A DNA stretch of 64,000 nucleotides. Origin: an uncultured Gammaproteobacteria bacterium (lineage in GTDB: Bacteria; Pseudomonadota; Gammaproteobacteria; HK1). This document shows positions 47,771 to 55,996 of this stretch, piece by piece. A model generated the notes under the pieces. That model saw nothing but the letters and a program-made list of their open reading frames with translations, did no database searches and had not been told where the DNA came from. The position numbers and the translations under genes are program-made. The stretch covers positions 2,691,694-2,755,693 of the forward strand of contig OY282378.1 of the NCBI GenBank assembly GCA_958295835.1, read 5' to 3'. The stretch's first letter is position 1, and each line of letters opens with the position of its first letter.

Positions 47771-48168
47771 TGTTCTGCCTCACTGTGCAGTGGATTGATC
47801 TTCCCCGATGGTCACGGGGCTGTTTCCCTCTCCGTCCCAAGTGCTCGTCAAGTAAGTGGCCGCAACTCCGTTCGCGATTCGATACCCAATCTTCCGATTC
47901 CCGATCCCGCCCCGGCCAGTCTGCCCGCTCCCCCGTTTTTTACGGAGGCAGGCCCCGCTTTTCCCGCTTCCGCGGGAATGACAGGGAGAACAGGCCCCTG
48001 CTCTTGCGGCAACATGCCTGCTTCATGCCTTCATGATGCGGTCGGGAACGAATCCAAGCACGACACTCCGGGCCGTGCAACCCTGGAATCGTGTATCGAC
48101 GCCCTGGCCGCCGGCCTGCGTGCCGGTCGAACGGCCCACCCGATCCACCTCGGTGGCCCCGCCCCCGC
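47771..48168. other. Intergenic region with one REP-like hairpin
   Basis: Nearly 400 bp between flp copy 2 and tadG with no gene-like frame. The only structured element seen is the hairpin at 47961-47978. The flp promoter should lie here, close to 47800-47850. Confidence 0.45.
47961..47978. repeat. REP-like hairpin
   Basis: TTCCCGC-TTCC-GCGGGAA is a 7-bp perfect stem with a four-base loop, followed by TGACAGGG. The same stem family (with loop GAAA on the other strand) occurs at 40419-40436 and 50844-50863 inside coding regions. Confidence 0.7.
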
Positions 48169-50187
48169 TCACCCGGCCCGCCGGATGCGCGCGACGCGCT
48201 GGCCGATGTCCCGGAACGCGGCCTTGATCTGGTCCACGTTCTTCGCCTGGAAGGTGTAGTCCGCCGCCCCCGGGGCGTCCTTGGTGCCCGCGCATTCCTG
48301 CAGCACCGTGTCCTGATGCAAGCTGCTGGGGCTCCAGCTCCACCCCGCGCTCAGGGACACCGTGTAGACGTCGATCTCCTCCTTGCGGGCTTCCGAGCAC
48401 GAGGCCTTGAGCAGCTTGTCGAGGAAGTCCCGGCCCTTCCTTGTGACGTCCGGCACATCGGTTTGTATCCCCGCATCGGTGCCCGTGATGTGGTCCATGT
48501 CTCCGCGGTGGCCGTCCGCCAGGGCGCCGGGGCCGTTGCGCCCCAGCGCGGAGTAGCCGGTCACCGCCGCCGTTTCGAGGTCCTTGCGGGCAAGTTCCTC
48601 CCCACCGGCGAGGCTGCCCGGCAGTCCGAGCTGCATCTGCTGGATCGCGTTTAGCCCCAGGACGACCCGCGCCCGTCCCGGCGTGGTGGTCCACGGGTCG
48701 ATCCGCTTTATCCCGTTGCCCCCGTCGGAGAGCAGGACCAGTACCTGCTTCAGGGACTTGTCCTTCTTCAGATGGCCTCCGCCTTTCGCGTCGTCCGGCG
48801 ATCCGTCGGGGTCCCAGATGGCGCCCCATGCCGGGTGCAGCATCCGCCGCCCCCAGGTCACCCCCAGATGGGCCATCGTCCCTTCGCCGGGCAGGCTCGA
48901 TTTCGGCACGTCGCGCAGGCGCGCCAACGCCTCGGTGAACCAGGTGTCCGTGGAGGTCAGGGTGCGCGGCGGGATCATCCCGATCGGCGTGCACCCCTTG
49001 TTGGGACCGCCCCCGCGGCTCCAGTCGTTGTCGCCCCGCAACACCTGCAGCAGGGTGGCGGGATCGTCGTCGGGGAGCCCCGTCAGGCCACGCGCCGCCT
49101 GCGCCCGGATGAACCGCTGCATGGCCTGGCCCCACTCCGTGCGCCTGGTATGCCGCTCGGTGTCGGGATAGATGTAGGGGGGGAAGTAGCGGTCTTCGGC
49201 GGTGTCGAGGCTGAGCCCGAGGCTCGACTCGGGCAACGAGGAGGTGTTCATCAACCGGTCTTCGAGGCATCCGCCCCACTGCTGCGCCTCGACGCTCTGA
49301 TCCGCTCCCCGCAGGGCGAACCGGCGCGCGTCGATCCAGCCGTTGCTCTTCCAGCGGTCTTCCTGCCCGTCCGGGACCTTGACGCTGCTCGCCCAAGGGA
49401 CGATCCCGACCTTGAGCTCGAGGTCCGAGCACAGGCGCTGAATGCTGCCGACCATCTCCGCGACCACGTCCAACATCGCGTCGTACCGGAGCGGGCTTTC
49501 GTTCCAGGGCATACCGGCCTGCGCCAACCGGCTGCCCATACTGTCCGTCATGTCGAGGGCGAGCACGAGCTCCACCTTGTCCGAGACGCATTGGACCTGG
49601 CTCTTTCCGGCGGTCTTCTCCGACAGGGCCACCTTGCCCGTGCCCGGCGCGATCATCAGGGCCTGCACGATCTTCCGCCCGGGGAGGGTGGCCTCGAGAT
49701 CGACCCGCACAATCTGATTGACCGGGTCGCTCGTCATGCGTATCTGCAGGCTCTCCAGCGCCTTGCGCCGGTCGGCCGGCGGCAGGTCCAGCAGGTTGAG
49801 CCGGGCGTAGCGCTCGGCTTCCCGGCGCAACGTCTCCGCGCTCACGCCCGCGCCCTCCGCGCGCATCTTCCCGGTCGCCGCGAGCCCGGCCGCGGTCGCC
49901 GCATCTTCCATCCGCTTGCTGTCCGCGTTCAGGGTGATGTTCGCCACCGGCAGCGCGGTGGCGCCGACCAGCATGGCGGCCACCAGGACGCCGGGGATTC
50001 CGATCGCCGCGCGGGTGTCCCGCCCCAGCCGCGCCAGCGGACCAGGCACGCCCCGGCTTACCCCCTTCCAGCTTCCCCCACTTTCGTGGAGGACAAGCCC
50101 GCGAGGAGGGGCAGGCTGCTCAGCCTCAGGGTTCCGGGCGTTCCGGTCGGGGCCGTATGTACATTCATGGATCGTGTATGCATTCAT
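48169..50187 (-). CDS. tadG: TadG-like protein with von Willebrand A domain
   Basis: A 672-residue protein. A hydrophobic TadE/G-like segment (about 63-83, IGIPGVLVAAMLVGATALPV) is followed by a large extracytoplasmic region. The vWA MIDAS motif is DMTDSMGS near 211, with later VLVLLSDGGNGI (about 500) as the second metal-site strand. TadG is needed for Flp pilus assembly in some species and may anchor or sense the fibre. The N-terminal 45 residues look like a translated REP-type insert. It lies 10 bp after the TadE gene in one transcript with the TadE/F genes. Confidence 0.87.
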   Translation of the reverse strand: MNAYTIHECTYGPDRNARNPEAEQPAPPRGLVLHESGGSWKGVSRGVPGPLARLGRDTRAAIGIPGVLVAAMLVGATALPVANITLNADSKRMEDAATAAGLAATGKMRAEGAGVSAETLRREAERYARLNLLDLPPADRRKALESLQIRMTSDPVNQIVRVDLEATLPGRKIVQALMIAPGTGKVALSEKTAGKSQVQCVSDKVELVLALDMTDSMGSRLAQAGMPWNESPLRYDAMLDVVAEMVGSIQRLCSDLELKVGIVPWASSVKVPDGQEDRWKSNGWIDARRFALRGADQSVEAQQWGGCLEDRLMNTSSLPESSLGLSLDTAEDRYFPPYIYPDTERHTRRTEWGQAMQRFIRAQAARGLTGLPDDDPATLLQVLRGDNDWSRGGGPNKGCTPIGMIPPRTLTSTDTWFTEALARLRDVPKSSLPGEGTMAHLGVTWGRRMLHPAWGAIWDPDGSPDDAKGGGHLKKDKSLKQVLVLLSDGGNGIKRIDPWTTTPGRARVVLGLNAIQQMQLGLPGSLAGGEELARKDLETAAVTGYSALGRNGPGALADGHRGDMDHITGTDAGIQTDVPDVTRKGRDFLDKLLKASCSEARKEEIDVYTVSLSAGWSWSPSSLHQDTVLQECAGTKDAPGAADYTFQAKNVDQIKAAFRDIGQRVARIRRAG
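50066..50105. repeat. REP-like element inside the tadG coding region
   Basis: Contains CCAC-TTTC-GTGG with flanks CTTCCCC and AGGACAAGCCC. Its reverse complement matches 50833-50868 (GGGCTTGTCCTCC-CGAAAG-GGGG), so the same element sits in tadG and tadE. It is translated as a short Gly/Ser/Lys stretch near the tadG N-terminus. Confidence 0.65.
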
Positions 50188-50197
50188 GATGTCGTCT

Positions 50198-50917
50198 CTA
50201 GGATGGCGTCCCGGGGGTCTGCGGCCGCCCGGTCGGTGCGGCCGGCGGCCGCGTTGCGGGTTGATTGAAGGGAATGGCTCTCGCCCGGTAGATGACTGCG
50301 TCGAACAGGGCGTTCTGCGCGACCCCGGGGTTCGTGAGCTGCACGCAGAGCTGGGCGACGATGACGTCGGCGCCGCCGTCGAGGGTGAGGCCGTCGGGGA
50401 GGGCCGGGGTGTTCCCCTCCTCGCCGAAGAAGTCGAACCGGCCGTCGCGCGGCGGGCATCGGGCGGTGAGCCCGTTGGCGACGGCCGAGTCCCCGAGCGG
50501 AATCGAGGTCACCCAGGGGATCGTGGGGGTGCTGCCCGCGGCGCTTTCCTGGTGCAGGGCGGTCAGGCGGACGACCATCGCGTTGTCGGCGCCGATCTCC
50601 GGGCCTCTCAGCGCCCTTCCCAACGCCTGGACCTCGGGGTATGCCAGGGTGCCGGACTGGTTCGCCACGTAGTCCGCGATGATCTGGGCCATCCTCTGCG
50701 CCCCGGCCTGCGCGCGCTGGTAGGCGTAGACGTCCAGCACCATGGTGATGCTGGCCAGAAGCACGGAGACGAGGGCCGCCAGCTCCACGGTGGCGCTCGC
50801 ACGGGCGTCGCCCGGCAGAGCCTGCCTCTCCCCGCGGGCTTGTCCTCCGCGAAAGCGGGGAGGAAGCGGGGACCCGATCAGGGGACCGGGGAGGCGAAGG
50901 GATCGGGCCACGATCAC
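50198..50917 (-). CDS. tadE: TadE/TadF-family pseudopilin
   Basis: A 239-residue pseudopilin. The hydrophobic helix ASATVELAALVSVLLASITM starts near residue 41, with Glu-Leu at the place of the pilin Glu. It is followed by a periplasmic domain with two Cys (LTARCPPRDG, VAQLCVQLT). A GTG start with GGGAGG six bases upstream is chosen because no suitable ATG exists in frame. The 40 residues before the helix, including PLPPRFRGGQARGE, appear to be a translated REP-like insert. The start overlaps the stop of a 22-codon micro-ORF (GTGA). Confidence 0.8.
   Translation of the reverse strand: MIVARSLRLPGPLIGSPLPPRFRGGQARGERQALPGDARASATVELAALVSVLLASITMVLDVYAYQRAQAGAQRMAQIIADYVANQSGTLAYPEVQALGRALRGPEIGADNAMVVRLTALHQESAAGSTPTIPWVTSIPLGDSAVANGLTARCPPRDGRFDFFGEEGNTPALPDGLTLDGGADVIVAQLCVQLTNPGVAQNALFDAVIYRARAIPFNQPATRPPAAPTGRPQTPGTPS
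50833..50868. repeat. REP-like element inside the tadE coding region
   Basis: CCTCCGC-GAAA-GCGGGGAGG forms a hairpin preceded by GGGCTTGT. The same element in opposite orientation lies in tadG at 50066-50105. It splits the LPGDARA-containing leader from its original start. Confidence 0.7.
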
Positions 50918-50982
50918 GGCGCGCCTCCCGCTCCGGCCCGGGCGTCGCCCGGCAAGATCCGGAGTCTCCGGGTCGCGGTCAT
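50914..50982 (-). CDS. 22-residue micro-ORF between the two TadE/F genes
   Basis: Starts at an ATG overlapping the upstream pseudopilin stop (ATGA) and ends in a TGA overlapping the tadE GTG start (GTGA). Its sequence MTATRRLRILPGDARAGAGG contains LPGDARA, which recurs just before the tadE pilin helix. It looks like the original tadE start, cut off by an insert and kept as a coupling leader. Confidence 0.5.
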   Translation of the reverse strand: MTATRRLRILPGDARAGAGGAP

Positions 50983-51548
50983 GGCGTGCCTCCCACGCCG
51001 CGGCCGTTGCGCGCGAACCCGACGGCGACGGGCGGCCCCTTCGCTCCCTTCGAATCGGGAGCCGCGTTCGCGTACGCGGGGTCGGGGAACAGCTTGTGCC
51101 AGATCGGCTCGCTCCTGAGGAACATCCGGACGACGACGACGTCATTGTCCTCTCCGCCCACCGCCCCACCGGTTCGGGGCGTGGGGGGGTCGGCGGCGAG
51201 CGCGGACGGGGAGGCATAGGCCTGGAGTTCGAGCACCCATTCGTCTCCGCAACTGGCGGTGGGCCGGCCCAGACTCTCCTTGACCGCATCGCAGAGCACC
51301 GTCTGCAGGTCGGCATCGGAGGCCGGGGCCGTCTCCAGCACGGCCACGGCCATCGCGGCGTCCCGGGCGGCCTGGGCGTAGGTGTCGGTGACGGCGATCT
51401 TCTGGACGAGTCCCGTGATCGGCATCACGAGCCCGAGAACGAGCAGGGTGAGTCCGATCACCCCTTCCAGGGTGCTCGCCCCTTGCATGCGTGACCGAGG
51501 GCTACGCCGGAGCGCCCGCCGGTTGGTCGATTCGGAGAGCCGTCCCAT
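50979..51548 (-). CDS. tadF: TadE/TadF-family pseudopilin
   Basis: A 189-residue pseudopilin. A basic leader (NRRALRRSPRSRM) precedes QGASTLEGVIGLTLLVLGLV, the pilin-like helix with Glu at +5 after the conserved Gly. A periplasmic domain follows with a Cys pair (TVLCDAV, ASCGDEW). I chose the ATG at 51548; upstream in-frame codons look non-coding. It is first in the run tadF, micro-ORF, tadE, tadG, probably one mRNA. TadE and TadF are processed by TadV and prime Flp fibre growth; which of E or F this is cannot be decided. Confidence 0.8.
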   Translation of the reverse strand: MGRLSESTNRRALRRSPRSRMQGASTLEGVIGLTLLVLGLVMPITGLVQKIAVTDTYAQAARDAAMAVAVLETAPASDADLQTVLCDAVKESLGRPTASCGDEWVLELQAYASPSALAADPPTPRTGGAVGGEDNDVVVVRMFLRSEPIWHKLFPDPAYANAAPDSKGAKGPPVAVGFARNGRGVGGTP

Positions 51549-51800
51549 GTCGACCTGCCCGCCTGTCGATTCGGAATCCTCTTTGTCGTCCCGGTCAACC
51601 CGTGTCCACCTCACGATGCAGGCACGGGCCACGAGCGGAGAAGCTTTGCCGATGAGTGCAGCCGTCAGGATATCATCATCGCGCGCAGGGTAGAACCCGG
51701 TCGGGATCTTGGGACCGGCTCAGGGACCGTGACCATTCGATCCGGACAATAATGCGTATCGGATTCGTCAATGGCCGGCCAAAACCGCTGTGCGGAGGCG

Positions 51801-52637
51801 TCAGCCGGCGACACCACGGCAACGGTCCCGCGCATCATCCCCACGCGCCCGCGGCGCACGGGTTTCATCCGCGCAGGGGCGGCAACAACGCACCGGCCGC
51901 TTGCCGACGTTCTCGTACCATGGGTGCAACTGCCGAACCACGAACACCGAGGTCAGGAGATCGAGATAGCGCCTCACCGTGGTGTGGGAAACGCCGAACG
52001 CGCGGCCGAACTCGGCGCCGTTCCACAACTGGCCGTGCCAGTGGGCGAGCATGGTCCAGAAACGGCGCAGGGTCGTCGAGGGGATCAGACAGCCGAGCTC
52101 CGGGACGTCGCGGGCGAGGAAGGTCCGGATGAAGCCGTCGCGCCAGCGGCGGCTGGCCGGCATCGAGCGTGCGAGCCAGGAGAGCGGAAAGCCGCCGCGC
52201 AGCCACAGCCGTTCCAGGTCATCGACCTCTCGCAGGGAGAAACCGTCGAGTTCGTGGAACGCTACGCGCCCGGCGAGCGTCTCCGAGGTCTGGCGGAGCA
52301 GGTCGGGAGACGCGCTGCCCAGCACGAGGAACCGGGCCGGCGTTCGCGGCCGGTCCGCGAGGACGCGCAAGAGCGGGAACACGTCCGGGAGGCGGTGGAT
52401 CTCGTCGAGGACGACGAGTCCGCGCAGAGGCCGGAGCTCCAGTCCGGGGTCGGCCAGACGGGCGAGATCGGCCGGGTTCTCCAGGTCGAACCATGTGGTC
52501 GGGCCAGGGCGCGATGCGACGAGTTGCCGGGCGAGCGTGGACTTTCCGACCTGTCGCGCGCCCAGCAGCGCGACCACCGGGAACTCGCGCAACAGCAGGT
52601 TCACGCGACGCAGGTGGTGTGTTCGAGGAATCGCCAT
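51801..52637 (-). pseudogene. AAA/DUF4143-type ATPase, C-terminally truncated
   Basis: A 278-codon frame beginning MAIPRTHHLRRVNLLLREF. Walker A GARQVGKST, Walker B LRGLVVLDEIH and sensor FLVLGSASPDLL are intact, and the DUF4143 helices run up to LHPWYENVGKRPVR. There the usual continuation (a KSPKVYLRDSGLLH-type strand and nuclease-like end) is replaced by unrelated basic sequence, so the last third is lost. Intact family members are often linked to mobile DNA and toxin-antitoxin-like loci. A related complete gene lies at 55997-57127, beyond the NYN/NACHT pair. Confidence 0.75.
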
Positions 52638-52710
52638 GCCTTGAAATATGAACGGTGGATGTTCGGATTTCAATGCAGTTCGGCATGGGCGGCGGTATGG
52701 CGCCCCCCTT

Positions 52711-54996
52711 TCAGCTTCGGATTTTCCCGATCAGTGAAGAATAGAAATCCCGGATCTGAGGATCGGTTTCATCCTCCTTCAATATGTCCCTGGAACGTCT
52801 GATGAGAAAAAAATCCCTCACACGACCACGCGACCGACGTGTCGTACTTGGTCTCGACAGACCTTTGCGTTCTTCCCGGATCAGATCGTGTTCCTTCAAT
52901 ATGTCGAAAACTTCGGGCCAAAGCGGATCTTCCACGAACGCATTGATGTGGCTGTCCGCCTTTTTCGGAATCCAGTATGAACCGTTTCGGCAGGCGCGAC
53001 CGAGGAGCTTCACCAAATCGTCGTGGCGGAGATCATCGGGTACAAGCCCGGAACGGGCTTCCCGCATAACAGTGCTGCTCCGTCCATGCCTATCCAGCCA
53101 TTCTTCGATTTCCCGTGGTTCTCCGACAACCCGCCCCCGTCCGGTTCCAAGCTGCTCGTCTCGAATCAACCTGGGAATCGGGCACGACTCCGGTACACGC
53201 GTCGTTTCGTCCACGATCAGGGTTCCGATCCTGCATTTTTGAAAAATCAGATTCCGGAGATCCGCGCCCCGGACATCGAGCTGATTCACGATACATTCCA
53301 TGATCTTCGCTGCCGGCGCGGTTCCCTGTACCAAGGATTCGTCAACAACGAGTTTCTCGACTCCCAGATCGCCCGTGTCCTCCATTGCCGGCAGCATGGT
53401 CATGAGCAAGGCGCCGAGATTTCGCGACCCCCGGTCAATGGTCGAATATGTTCGTACACGATCGGAAACGATCGAGAAAAATGTTCGGATACGTTCCGGG
53501 TCCGATTCAGCCACATGCAAGGCCAGATCACTGAATGCCGAAAGAAAATCCGCACCCAGGATGTTCCGCCTGATGAATTTCGGCAGTTCCTCGTTCAGTA
53601 TGGCCTTGATCACCACTTCACCGAGGAAGTGATTGAATATCTGGGAATGCGCGAATCGACGATAGTTCGGCCTGTCGTCCTTCTCGAGAAATGCCACGAC
53701 AGATGCGCGATTCTTCAAAATCCCGAGGACTTCCCGATCGGTATCCTCGGGCAGGACGAAATCGACGAGCCACGCTATCAGGATCTCGTCGATGGCCTCC
53801 GTCTGGTCGTCAGCCAAATGGCGAGCGACTTCCTGGAGAAGGTTCCGGAGAAAGTCCCGACGTTTCTCATCATCCATCACCTCTTCGACCGGATTGCCGA
53901 ACTTGCCCGCTTCACGTTCGATCATCCACTCGGCCAGGAAAGCGAGGGGCCTGCCGGTGGGTCTTTCCCGAATGGTCGAAACAATATCGGAGTTGGCGAT
54001 TTGCACCAGGAAAAATGGCCGCAACGCATAGGAACCCGGTTCGAAGAGCTCGCCAACGGATTCGATATCACTCGCCGACCATCCTTTTTCTTCAATCCAC
54101 CTTTTTGCAACACGTGGTTCGGGCGGCTGCAAGGAAAGGGTATTGACGAAATCACACTCTTTCAGTGTCGTGATGTTCCTCTCGATGCGCTCGTGCCCGA
54201 TGAATGTCTCCCGCCCCGCCAATATGAGAGTTCCCTCGCCTCGAACCTGTTCGACCAGGTCGTTCACCTGGCTCCATGCAAGATCGTACCCGTTTGGATC
54301 TCCAAGTTCATCGAAACCGTCGATGGCCAGGGTCACAAGTCCGTGACGAACAAGCACCGGGACCTGATCGAACGTAACGGCAAGGCGCAGGGTTTGCAGG
54401 CTGAACGCGATCAGATCCTGGAGAAAGGTAAGCACACGTCCCCGGCTCTGGACATGAAGGAGGAGGGGACGTCGCCCGGTCATGAATCTGTCCGCGCGGG
54501 AATGGGCAAGGGACTCGATGAATTTGGTCTTGCCGATACCGGCAGGGCCGTCGATCAGCATGACGTGGACGGATCGCAGCTCGTGGCGCTCCCTCAAGGA
54601 CAGAAAATCATCGAGACGGGCGATGTCCATGGAAGGATCATCGGCAGGATCATCGACTTTCGAAAGCAATCCCTTGACCGGAATACGGACCTCGACATTC
54701 TTCGGGTGTTCCCGGAAGAATTTCTTCTGCTGATTGGCCCATCGTCCAAGGTCGCCGAATTTTTCCGAAGCCAGGAGCGCTCGATATGACCGATGGGTGC
54801 GAGGCGGTCTGCCGTCGGGGTAGCGCTCGACAACCCGGCCGGACCCGCCTTCCTGAAACTCCAGATCCAGATCTTCGCCTTCCCGGCACATTCCGATGAC
54901 CTGACGACCGCCATGAGACATCCAGCGGGGAGGCGCCGTCCCGAGATCGGCAAATACGGCGAGTTCTTCGCAACGCGATTTCATGTCGACGTTCAT
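52711..54996 (-). CDS. NACHT-like (STAND) NTPase, probable defence effector/sensor
   Basis: A 761-residue NTPase. The N-terminal 140 residues are not recognised. Walker A is GPAGIGKT (150-157), Walker B LAIDGFDEL (223-231) with the NACHT-style second acidic residues, and sensor 1 is LILAGRETF (257-265). A helical region follows, and a short pentapeptide-like stretch (VRGADLRNLIF) lies near 615. NACHT/STAND proteins detect phage or stress cues and trigger a linked effector. The ATG overlaps the NYN stop by one base (TGATG), so the pair is co-translated. Composition is less GC-rich than the pilus genes. Confidence 0.82.
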   Translation of the reverse strand: MNVDMKSRCEELAVFADLGTAPPRWMSHGGRQVIGMCREGEDLDLEFQEGGSGRVVERYPDGRPPRTHRSYRALLASEKFGDLGRWANQQKKFFREHPKNVEVRIPVKGLLSKVDDPADDPSMDIARLDDFLSLRERHELRSVHVMLIDGPAGIGKTKFIESLAHSRADRFMTGRRPLLLHVQSRGRVLTFLQDLIAFSLQTLRLAVTFDQVPVLVRHGLVTLAIDGFDELGDPNGYDLAWSQVNDLVEQVRGEGTLILAGRETFIGHERIERNITTLKECDFVNTLSLQPPEPRVAKRWIEEKGWSASDIESVGELFEPGSYALRPFFLVQIANSDIVSTIRERPTGRPLAFLAEWMIEREAGKFGNPVEEVMDDEKRRDFLRNLLQEVARHLADDQTEAIDEILIAWLVDFVLPEDTDREVLGILKNRASVVAFLEKDDRPNYRRFAHSQIFNHFLGEVVIKAILNEELPKFIRRNILGADFLSAFSDLALHVAESDPERIRTFFSIVSDRVRTYSTIDRGSRNLGALLMTMLPAMEDTGDLGVEKLVVDESLVQGTAPAAKIMECIVNQLDVRGADLRNLIFQKCRIGTLIVDETTRVPESCPIPRLIRDEQLGTGRGRVVGEPREIEEWLDRHGRSSTVMREARSGLVPDDLRHDDLVKLLGRACRNGSYWIPKKADSHINAFVEDPLWPEVFDILKEHDLIREERKGLSRPSTTRRSRGRVRDFFLIRRSRDILKEDETDPQIRDFYSSLIGKIRS

Positions 54997-55760
54997 CACT
55001 TCATCTCCAGCAACAATCCATCCAGCTTGAGAAACGAACCACCGCGCCGGATTCTTAGTATGAATGCGCGGCCCCCATGCGGTCTTGTCCATGCTTCCGC
55101 CGCAAGAACCGGGGGCACGACGTCATCATCCTCGGAGAGGACGAGCGCCCAACCACCTTGACCTTCCCGCGCCCAATCCAGAAGATCGGCGGCGAGCGCG
55201 GTGTCAACCATCTTTTCCTGCCGTGCCGAGCGTCCATCTTGTTGGCGCCACGTGTTTGGAAGATGGATCGGAGGACGAACATGTCTCCTTTCCGGCAGAG
55301 CAGAAAGCAGCGTGTGTCCGTACTGTACGTCCGGGGAAAAAGTCACGTTGCGTGTTCGCGCCAACATGGAAAAATCGGTCTGCGAGACGATGGTGGTTAT
55401 CGCCTTGAAATTGTCAGCCGGCTCCCAACCCTTGTACCATCCATGATAAAGTCGGAAAATCACACTGAATCGACAGGCTGGCGCCAGCCGGGCCAAAGCC
55501 TTCCCGATAATCCTGGATGTCTTCGTCAACGTCCGTCTCGCGTTGCCATGCGGATCATCCGGAGAAACGTCAGCGTTGTGGATTTGCGAGTTCCAGTCCA
55601 CGAAGGCCGTCACGGAAATCGGCGTGGAACCGATCCTTGCTCCGCTCGAACCGGATCCCATCCCCCTGCCTCCTCGAGTGGATGCTACGTCCGACTCCGC
55701 AACCGGTCGGATCACACTGTTCATGTTGCCGACAACGGCAGCACGGGGCCGTTTTGGCAT
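54996..55760 (-). CDS. NYN/PIN-like nuclease-domain protein paired with the NACHT NTPase
   Basis: A 254-residue protein. After a 45-residue Gly/Ser-rich N-terminus comes a NYN-type fold: VTAFVDWNSQIH (Asp55, Asn57), RLYHGWYKGW, KMVDTALAADLLDWA (Asp186) and WALVLSEDDDVVPPVL (Asp211-213), the four acidic landmarks of NYN/PIN-like RNases. It likely cuts RNA with a bound metal ion. The ATG at 55760 is preceded by AGGA. Coupling to a NACHT ATPase suggests the NTPase controls nuclease activity during infection or stress; that role is inferred from layout and I know of no characterised pair of this kind. Confidence 0.78.
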   Translation of the reverse strand: MPKRPRAAVVGNMNSVIRPVAESDVASTRGGRGMGSGSSGARIGSTPISVTAFVDWNSQIHNADVSPDDPHGNARRTLTKTSRIIGKALARLAPACRFSVIFRLYHGWYKGWEPADNFKAITTIVSQTDFSMLARTRNVTFSPDVQYGHTLLSALPERRHVRPPIHLPNTWRQQDGRSARQEKMVDTALAADLLDWAREGQGGWALVLSEDDDVVPPVLAAEAWTRPHGGRAFILRIRRGGSFLKLDGLLLEMK

Positions 55761-55996
55761 TCAATCCTATCATGAGCCCCGCCGCACATTGCACCTGAAT
55801 ATCAGTACATCGGCGTCAATCATGTAGGACAGGAGGACAATACTTGTAGGAAATCTTCCCGACGTTCGAGGTAGAACGGCCATGGAACGAATCCGGACGG
55901 GCGAACGGCGGAGCGCCGGAGCAGGAGGATCATGCTCGCGGCGCCGATATCGAAGCCGCGTGTCGCAGGGTGATCCGCCGGAGCGCCGGAGATTCA

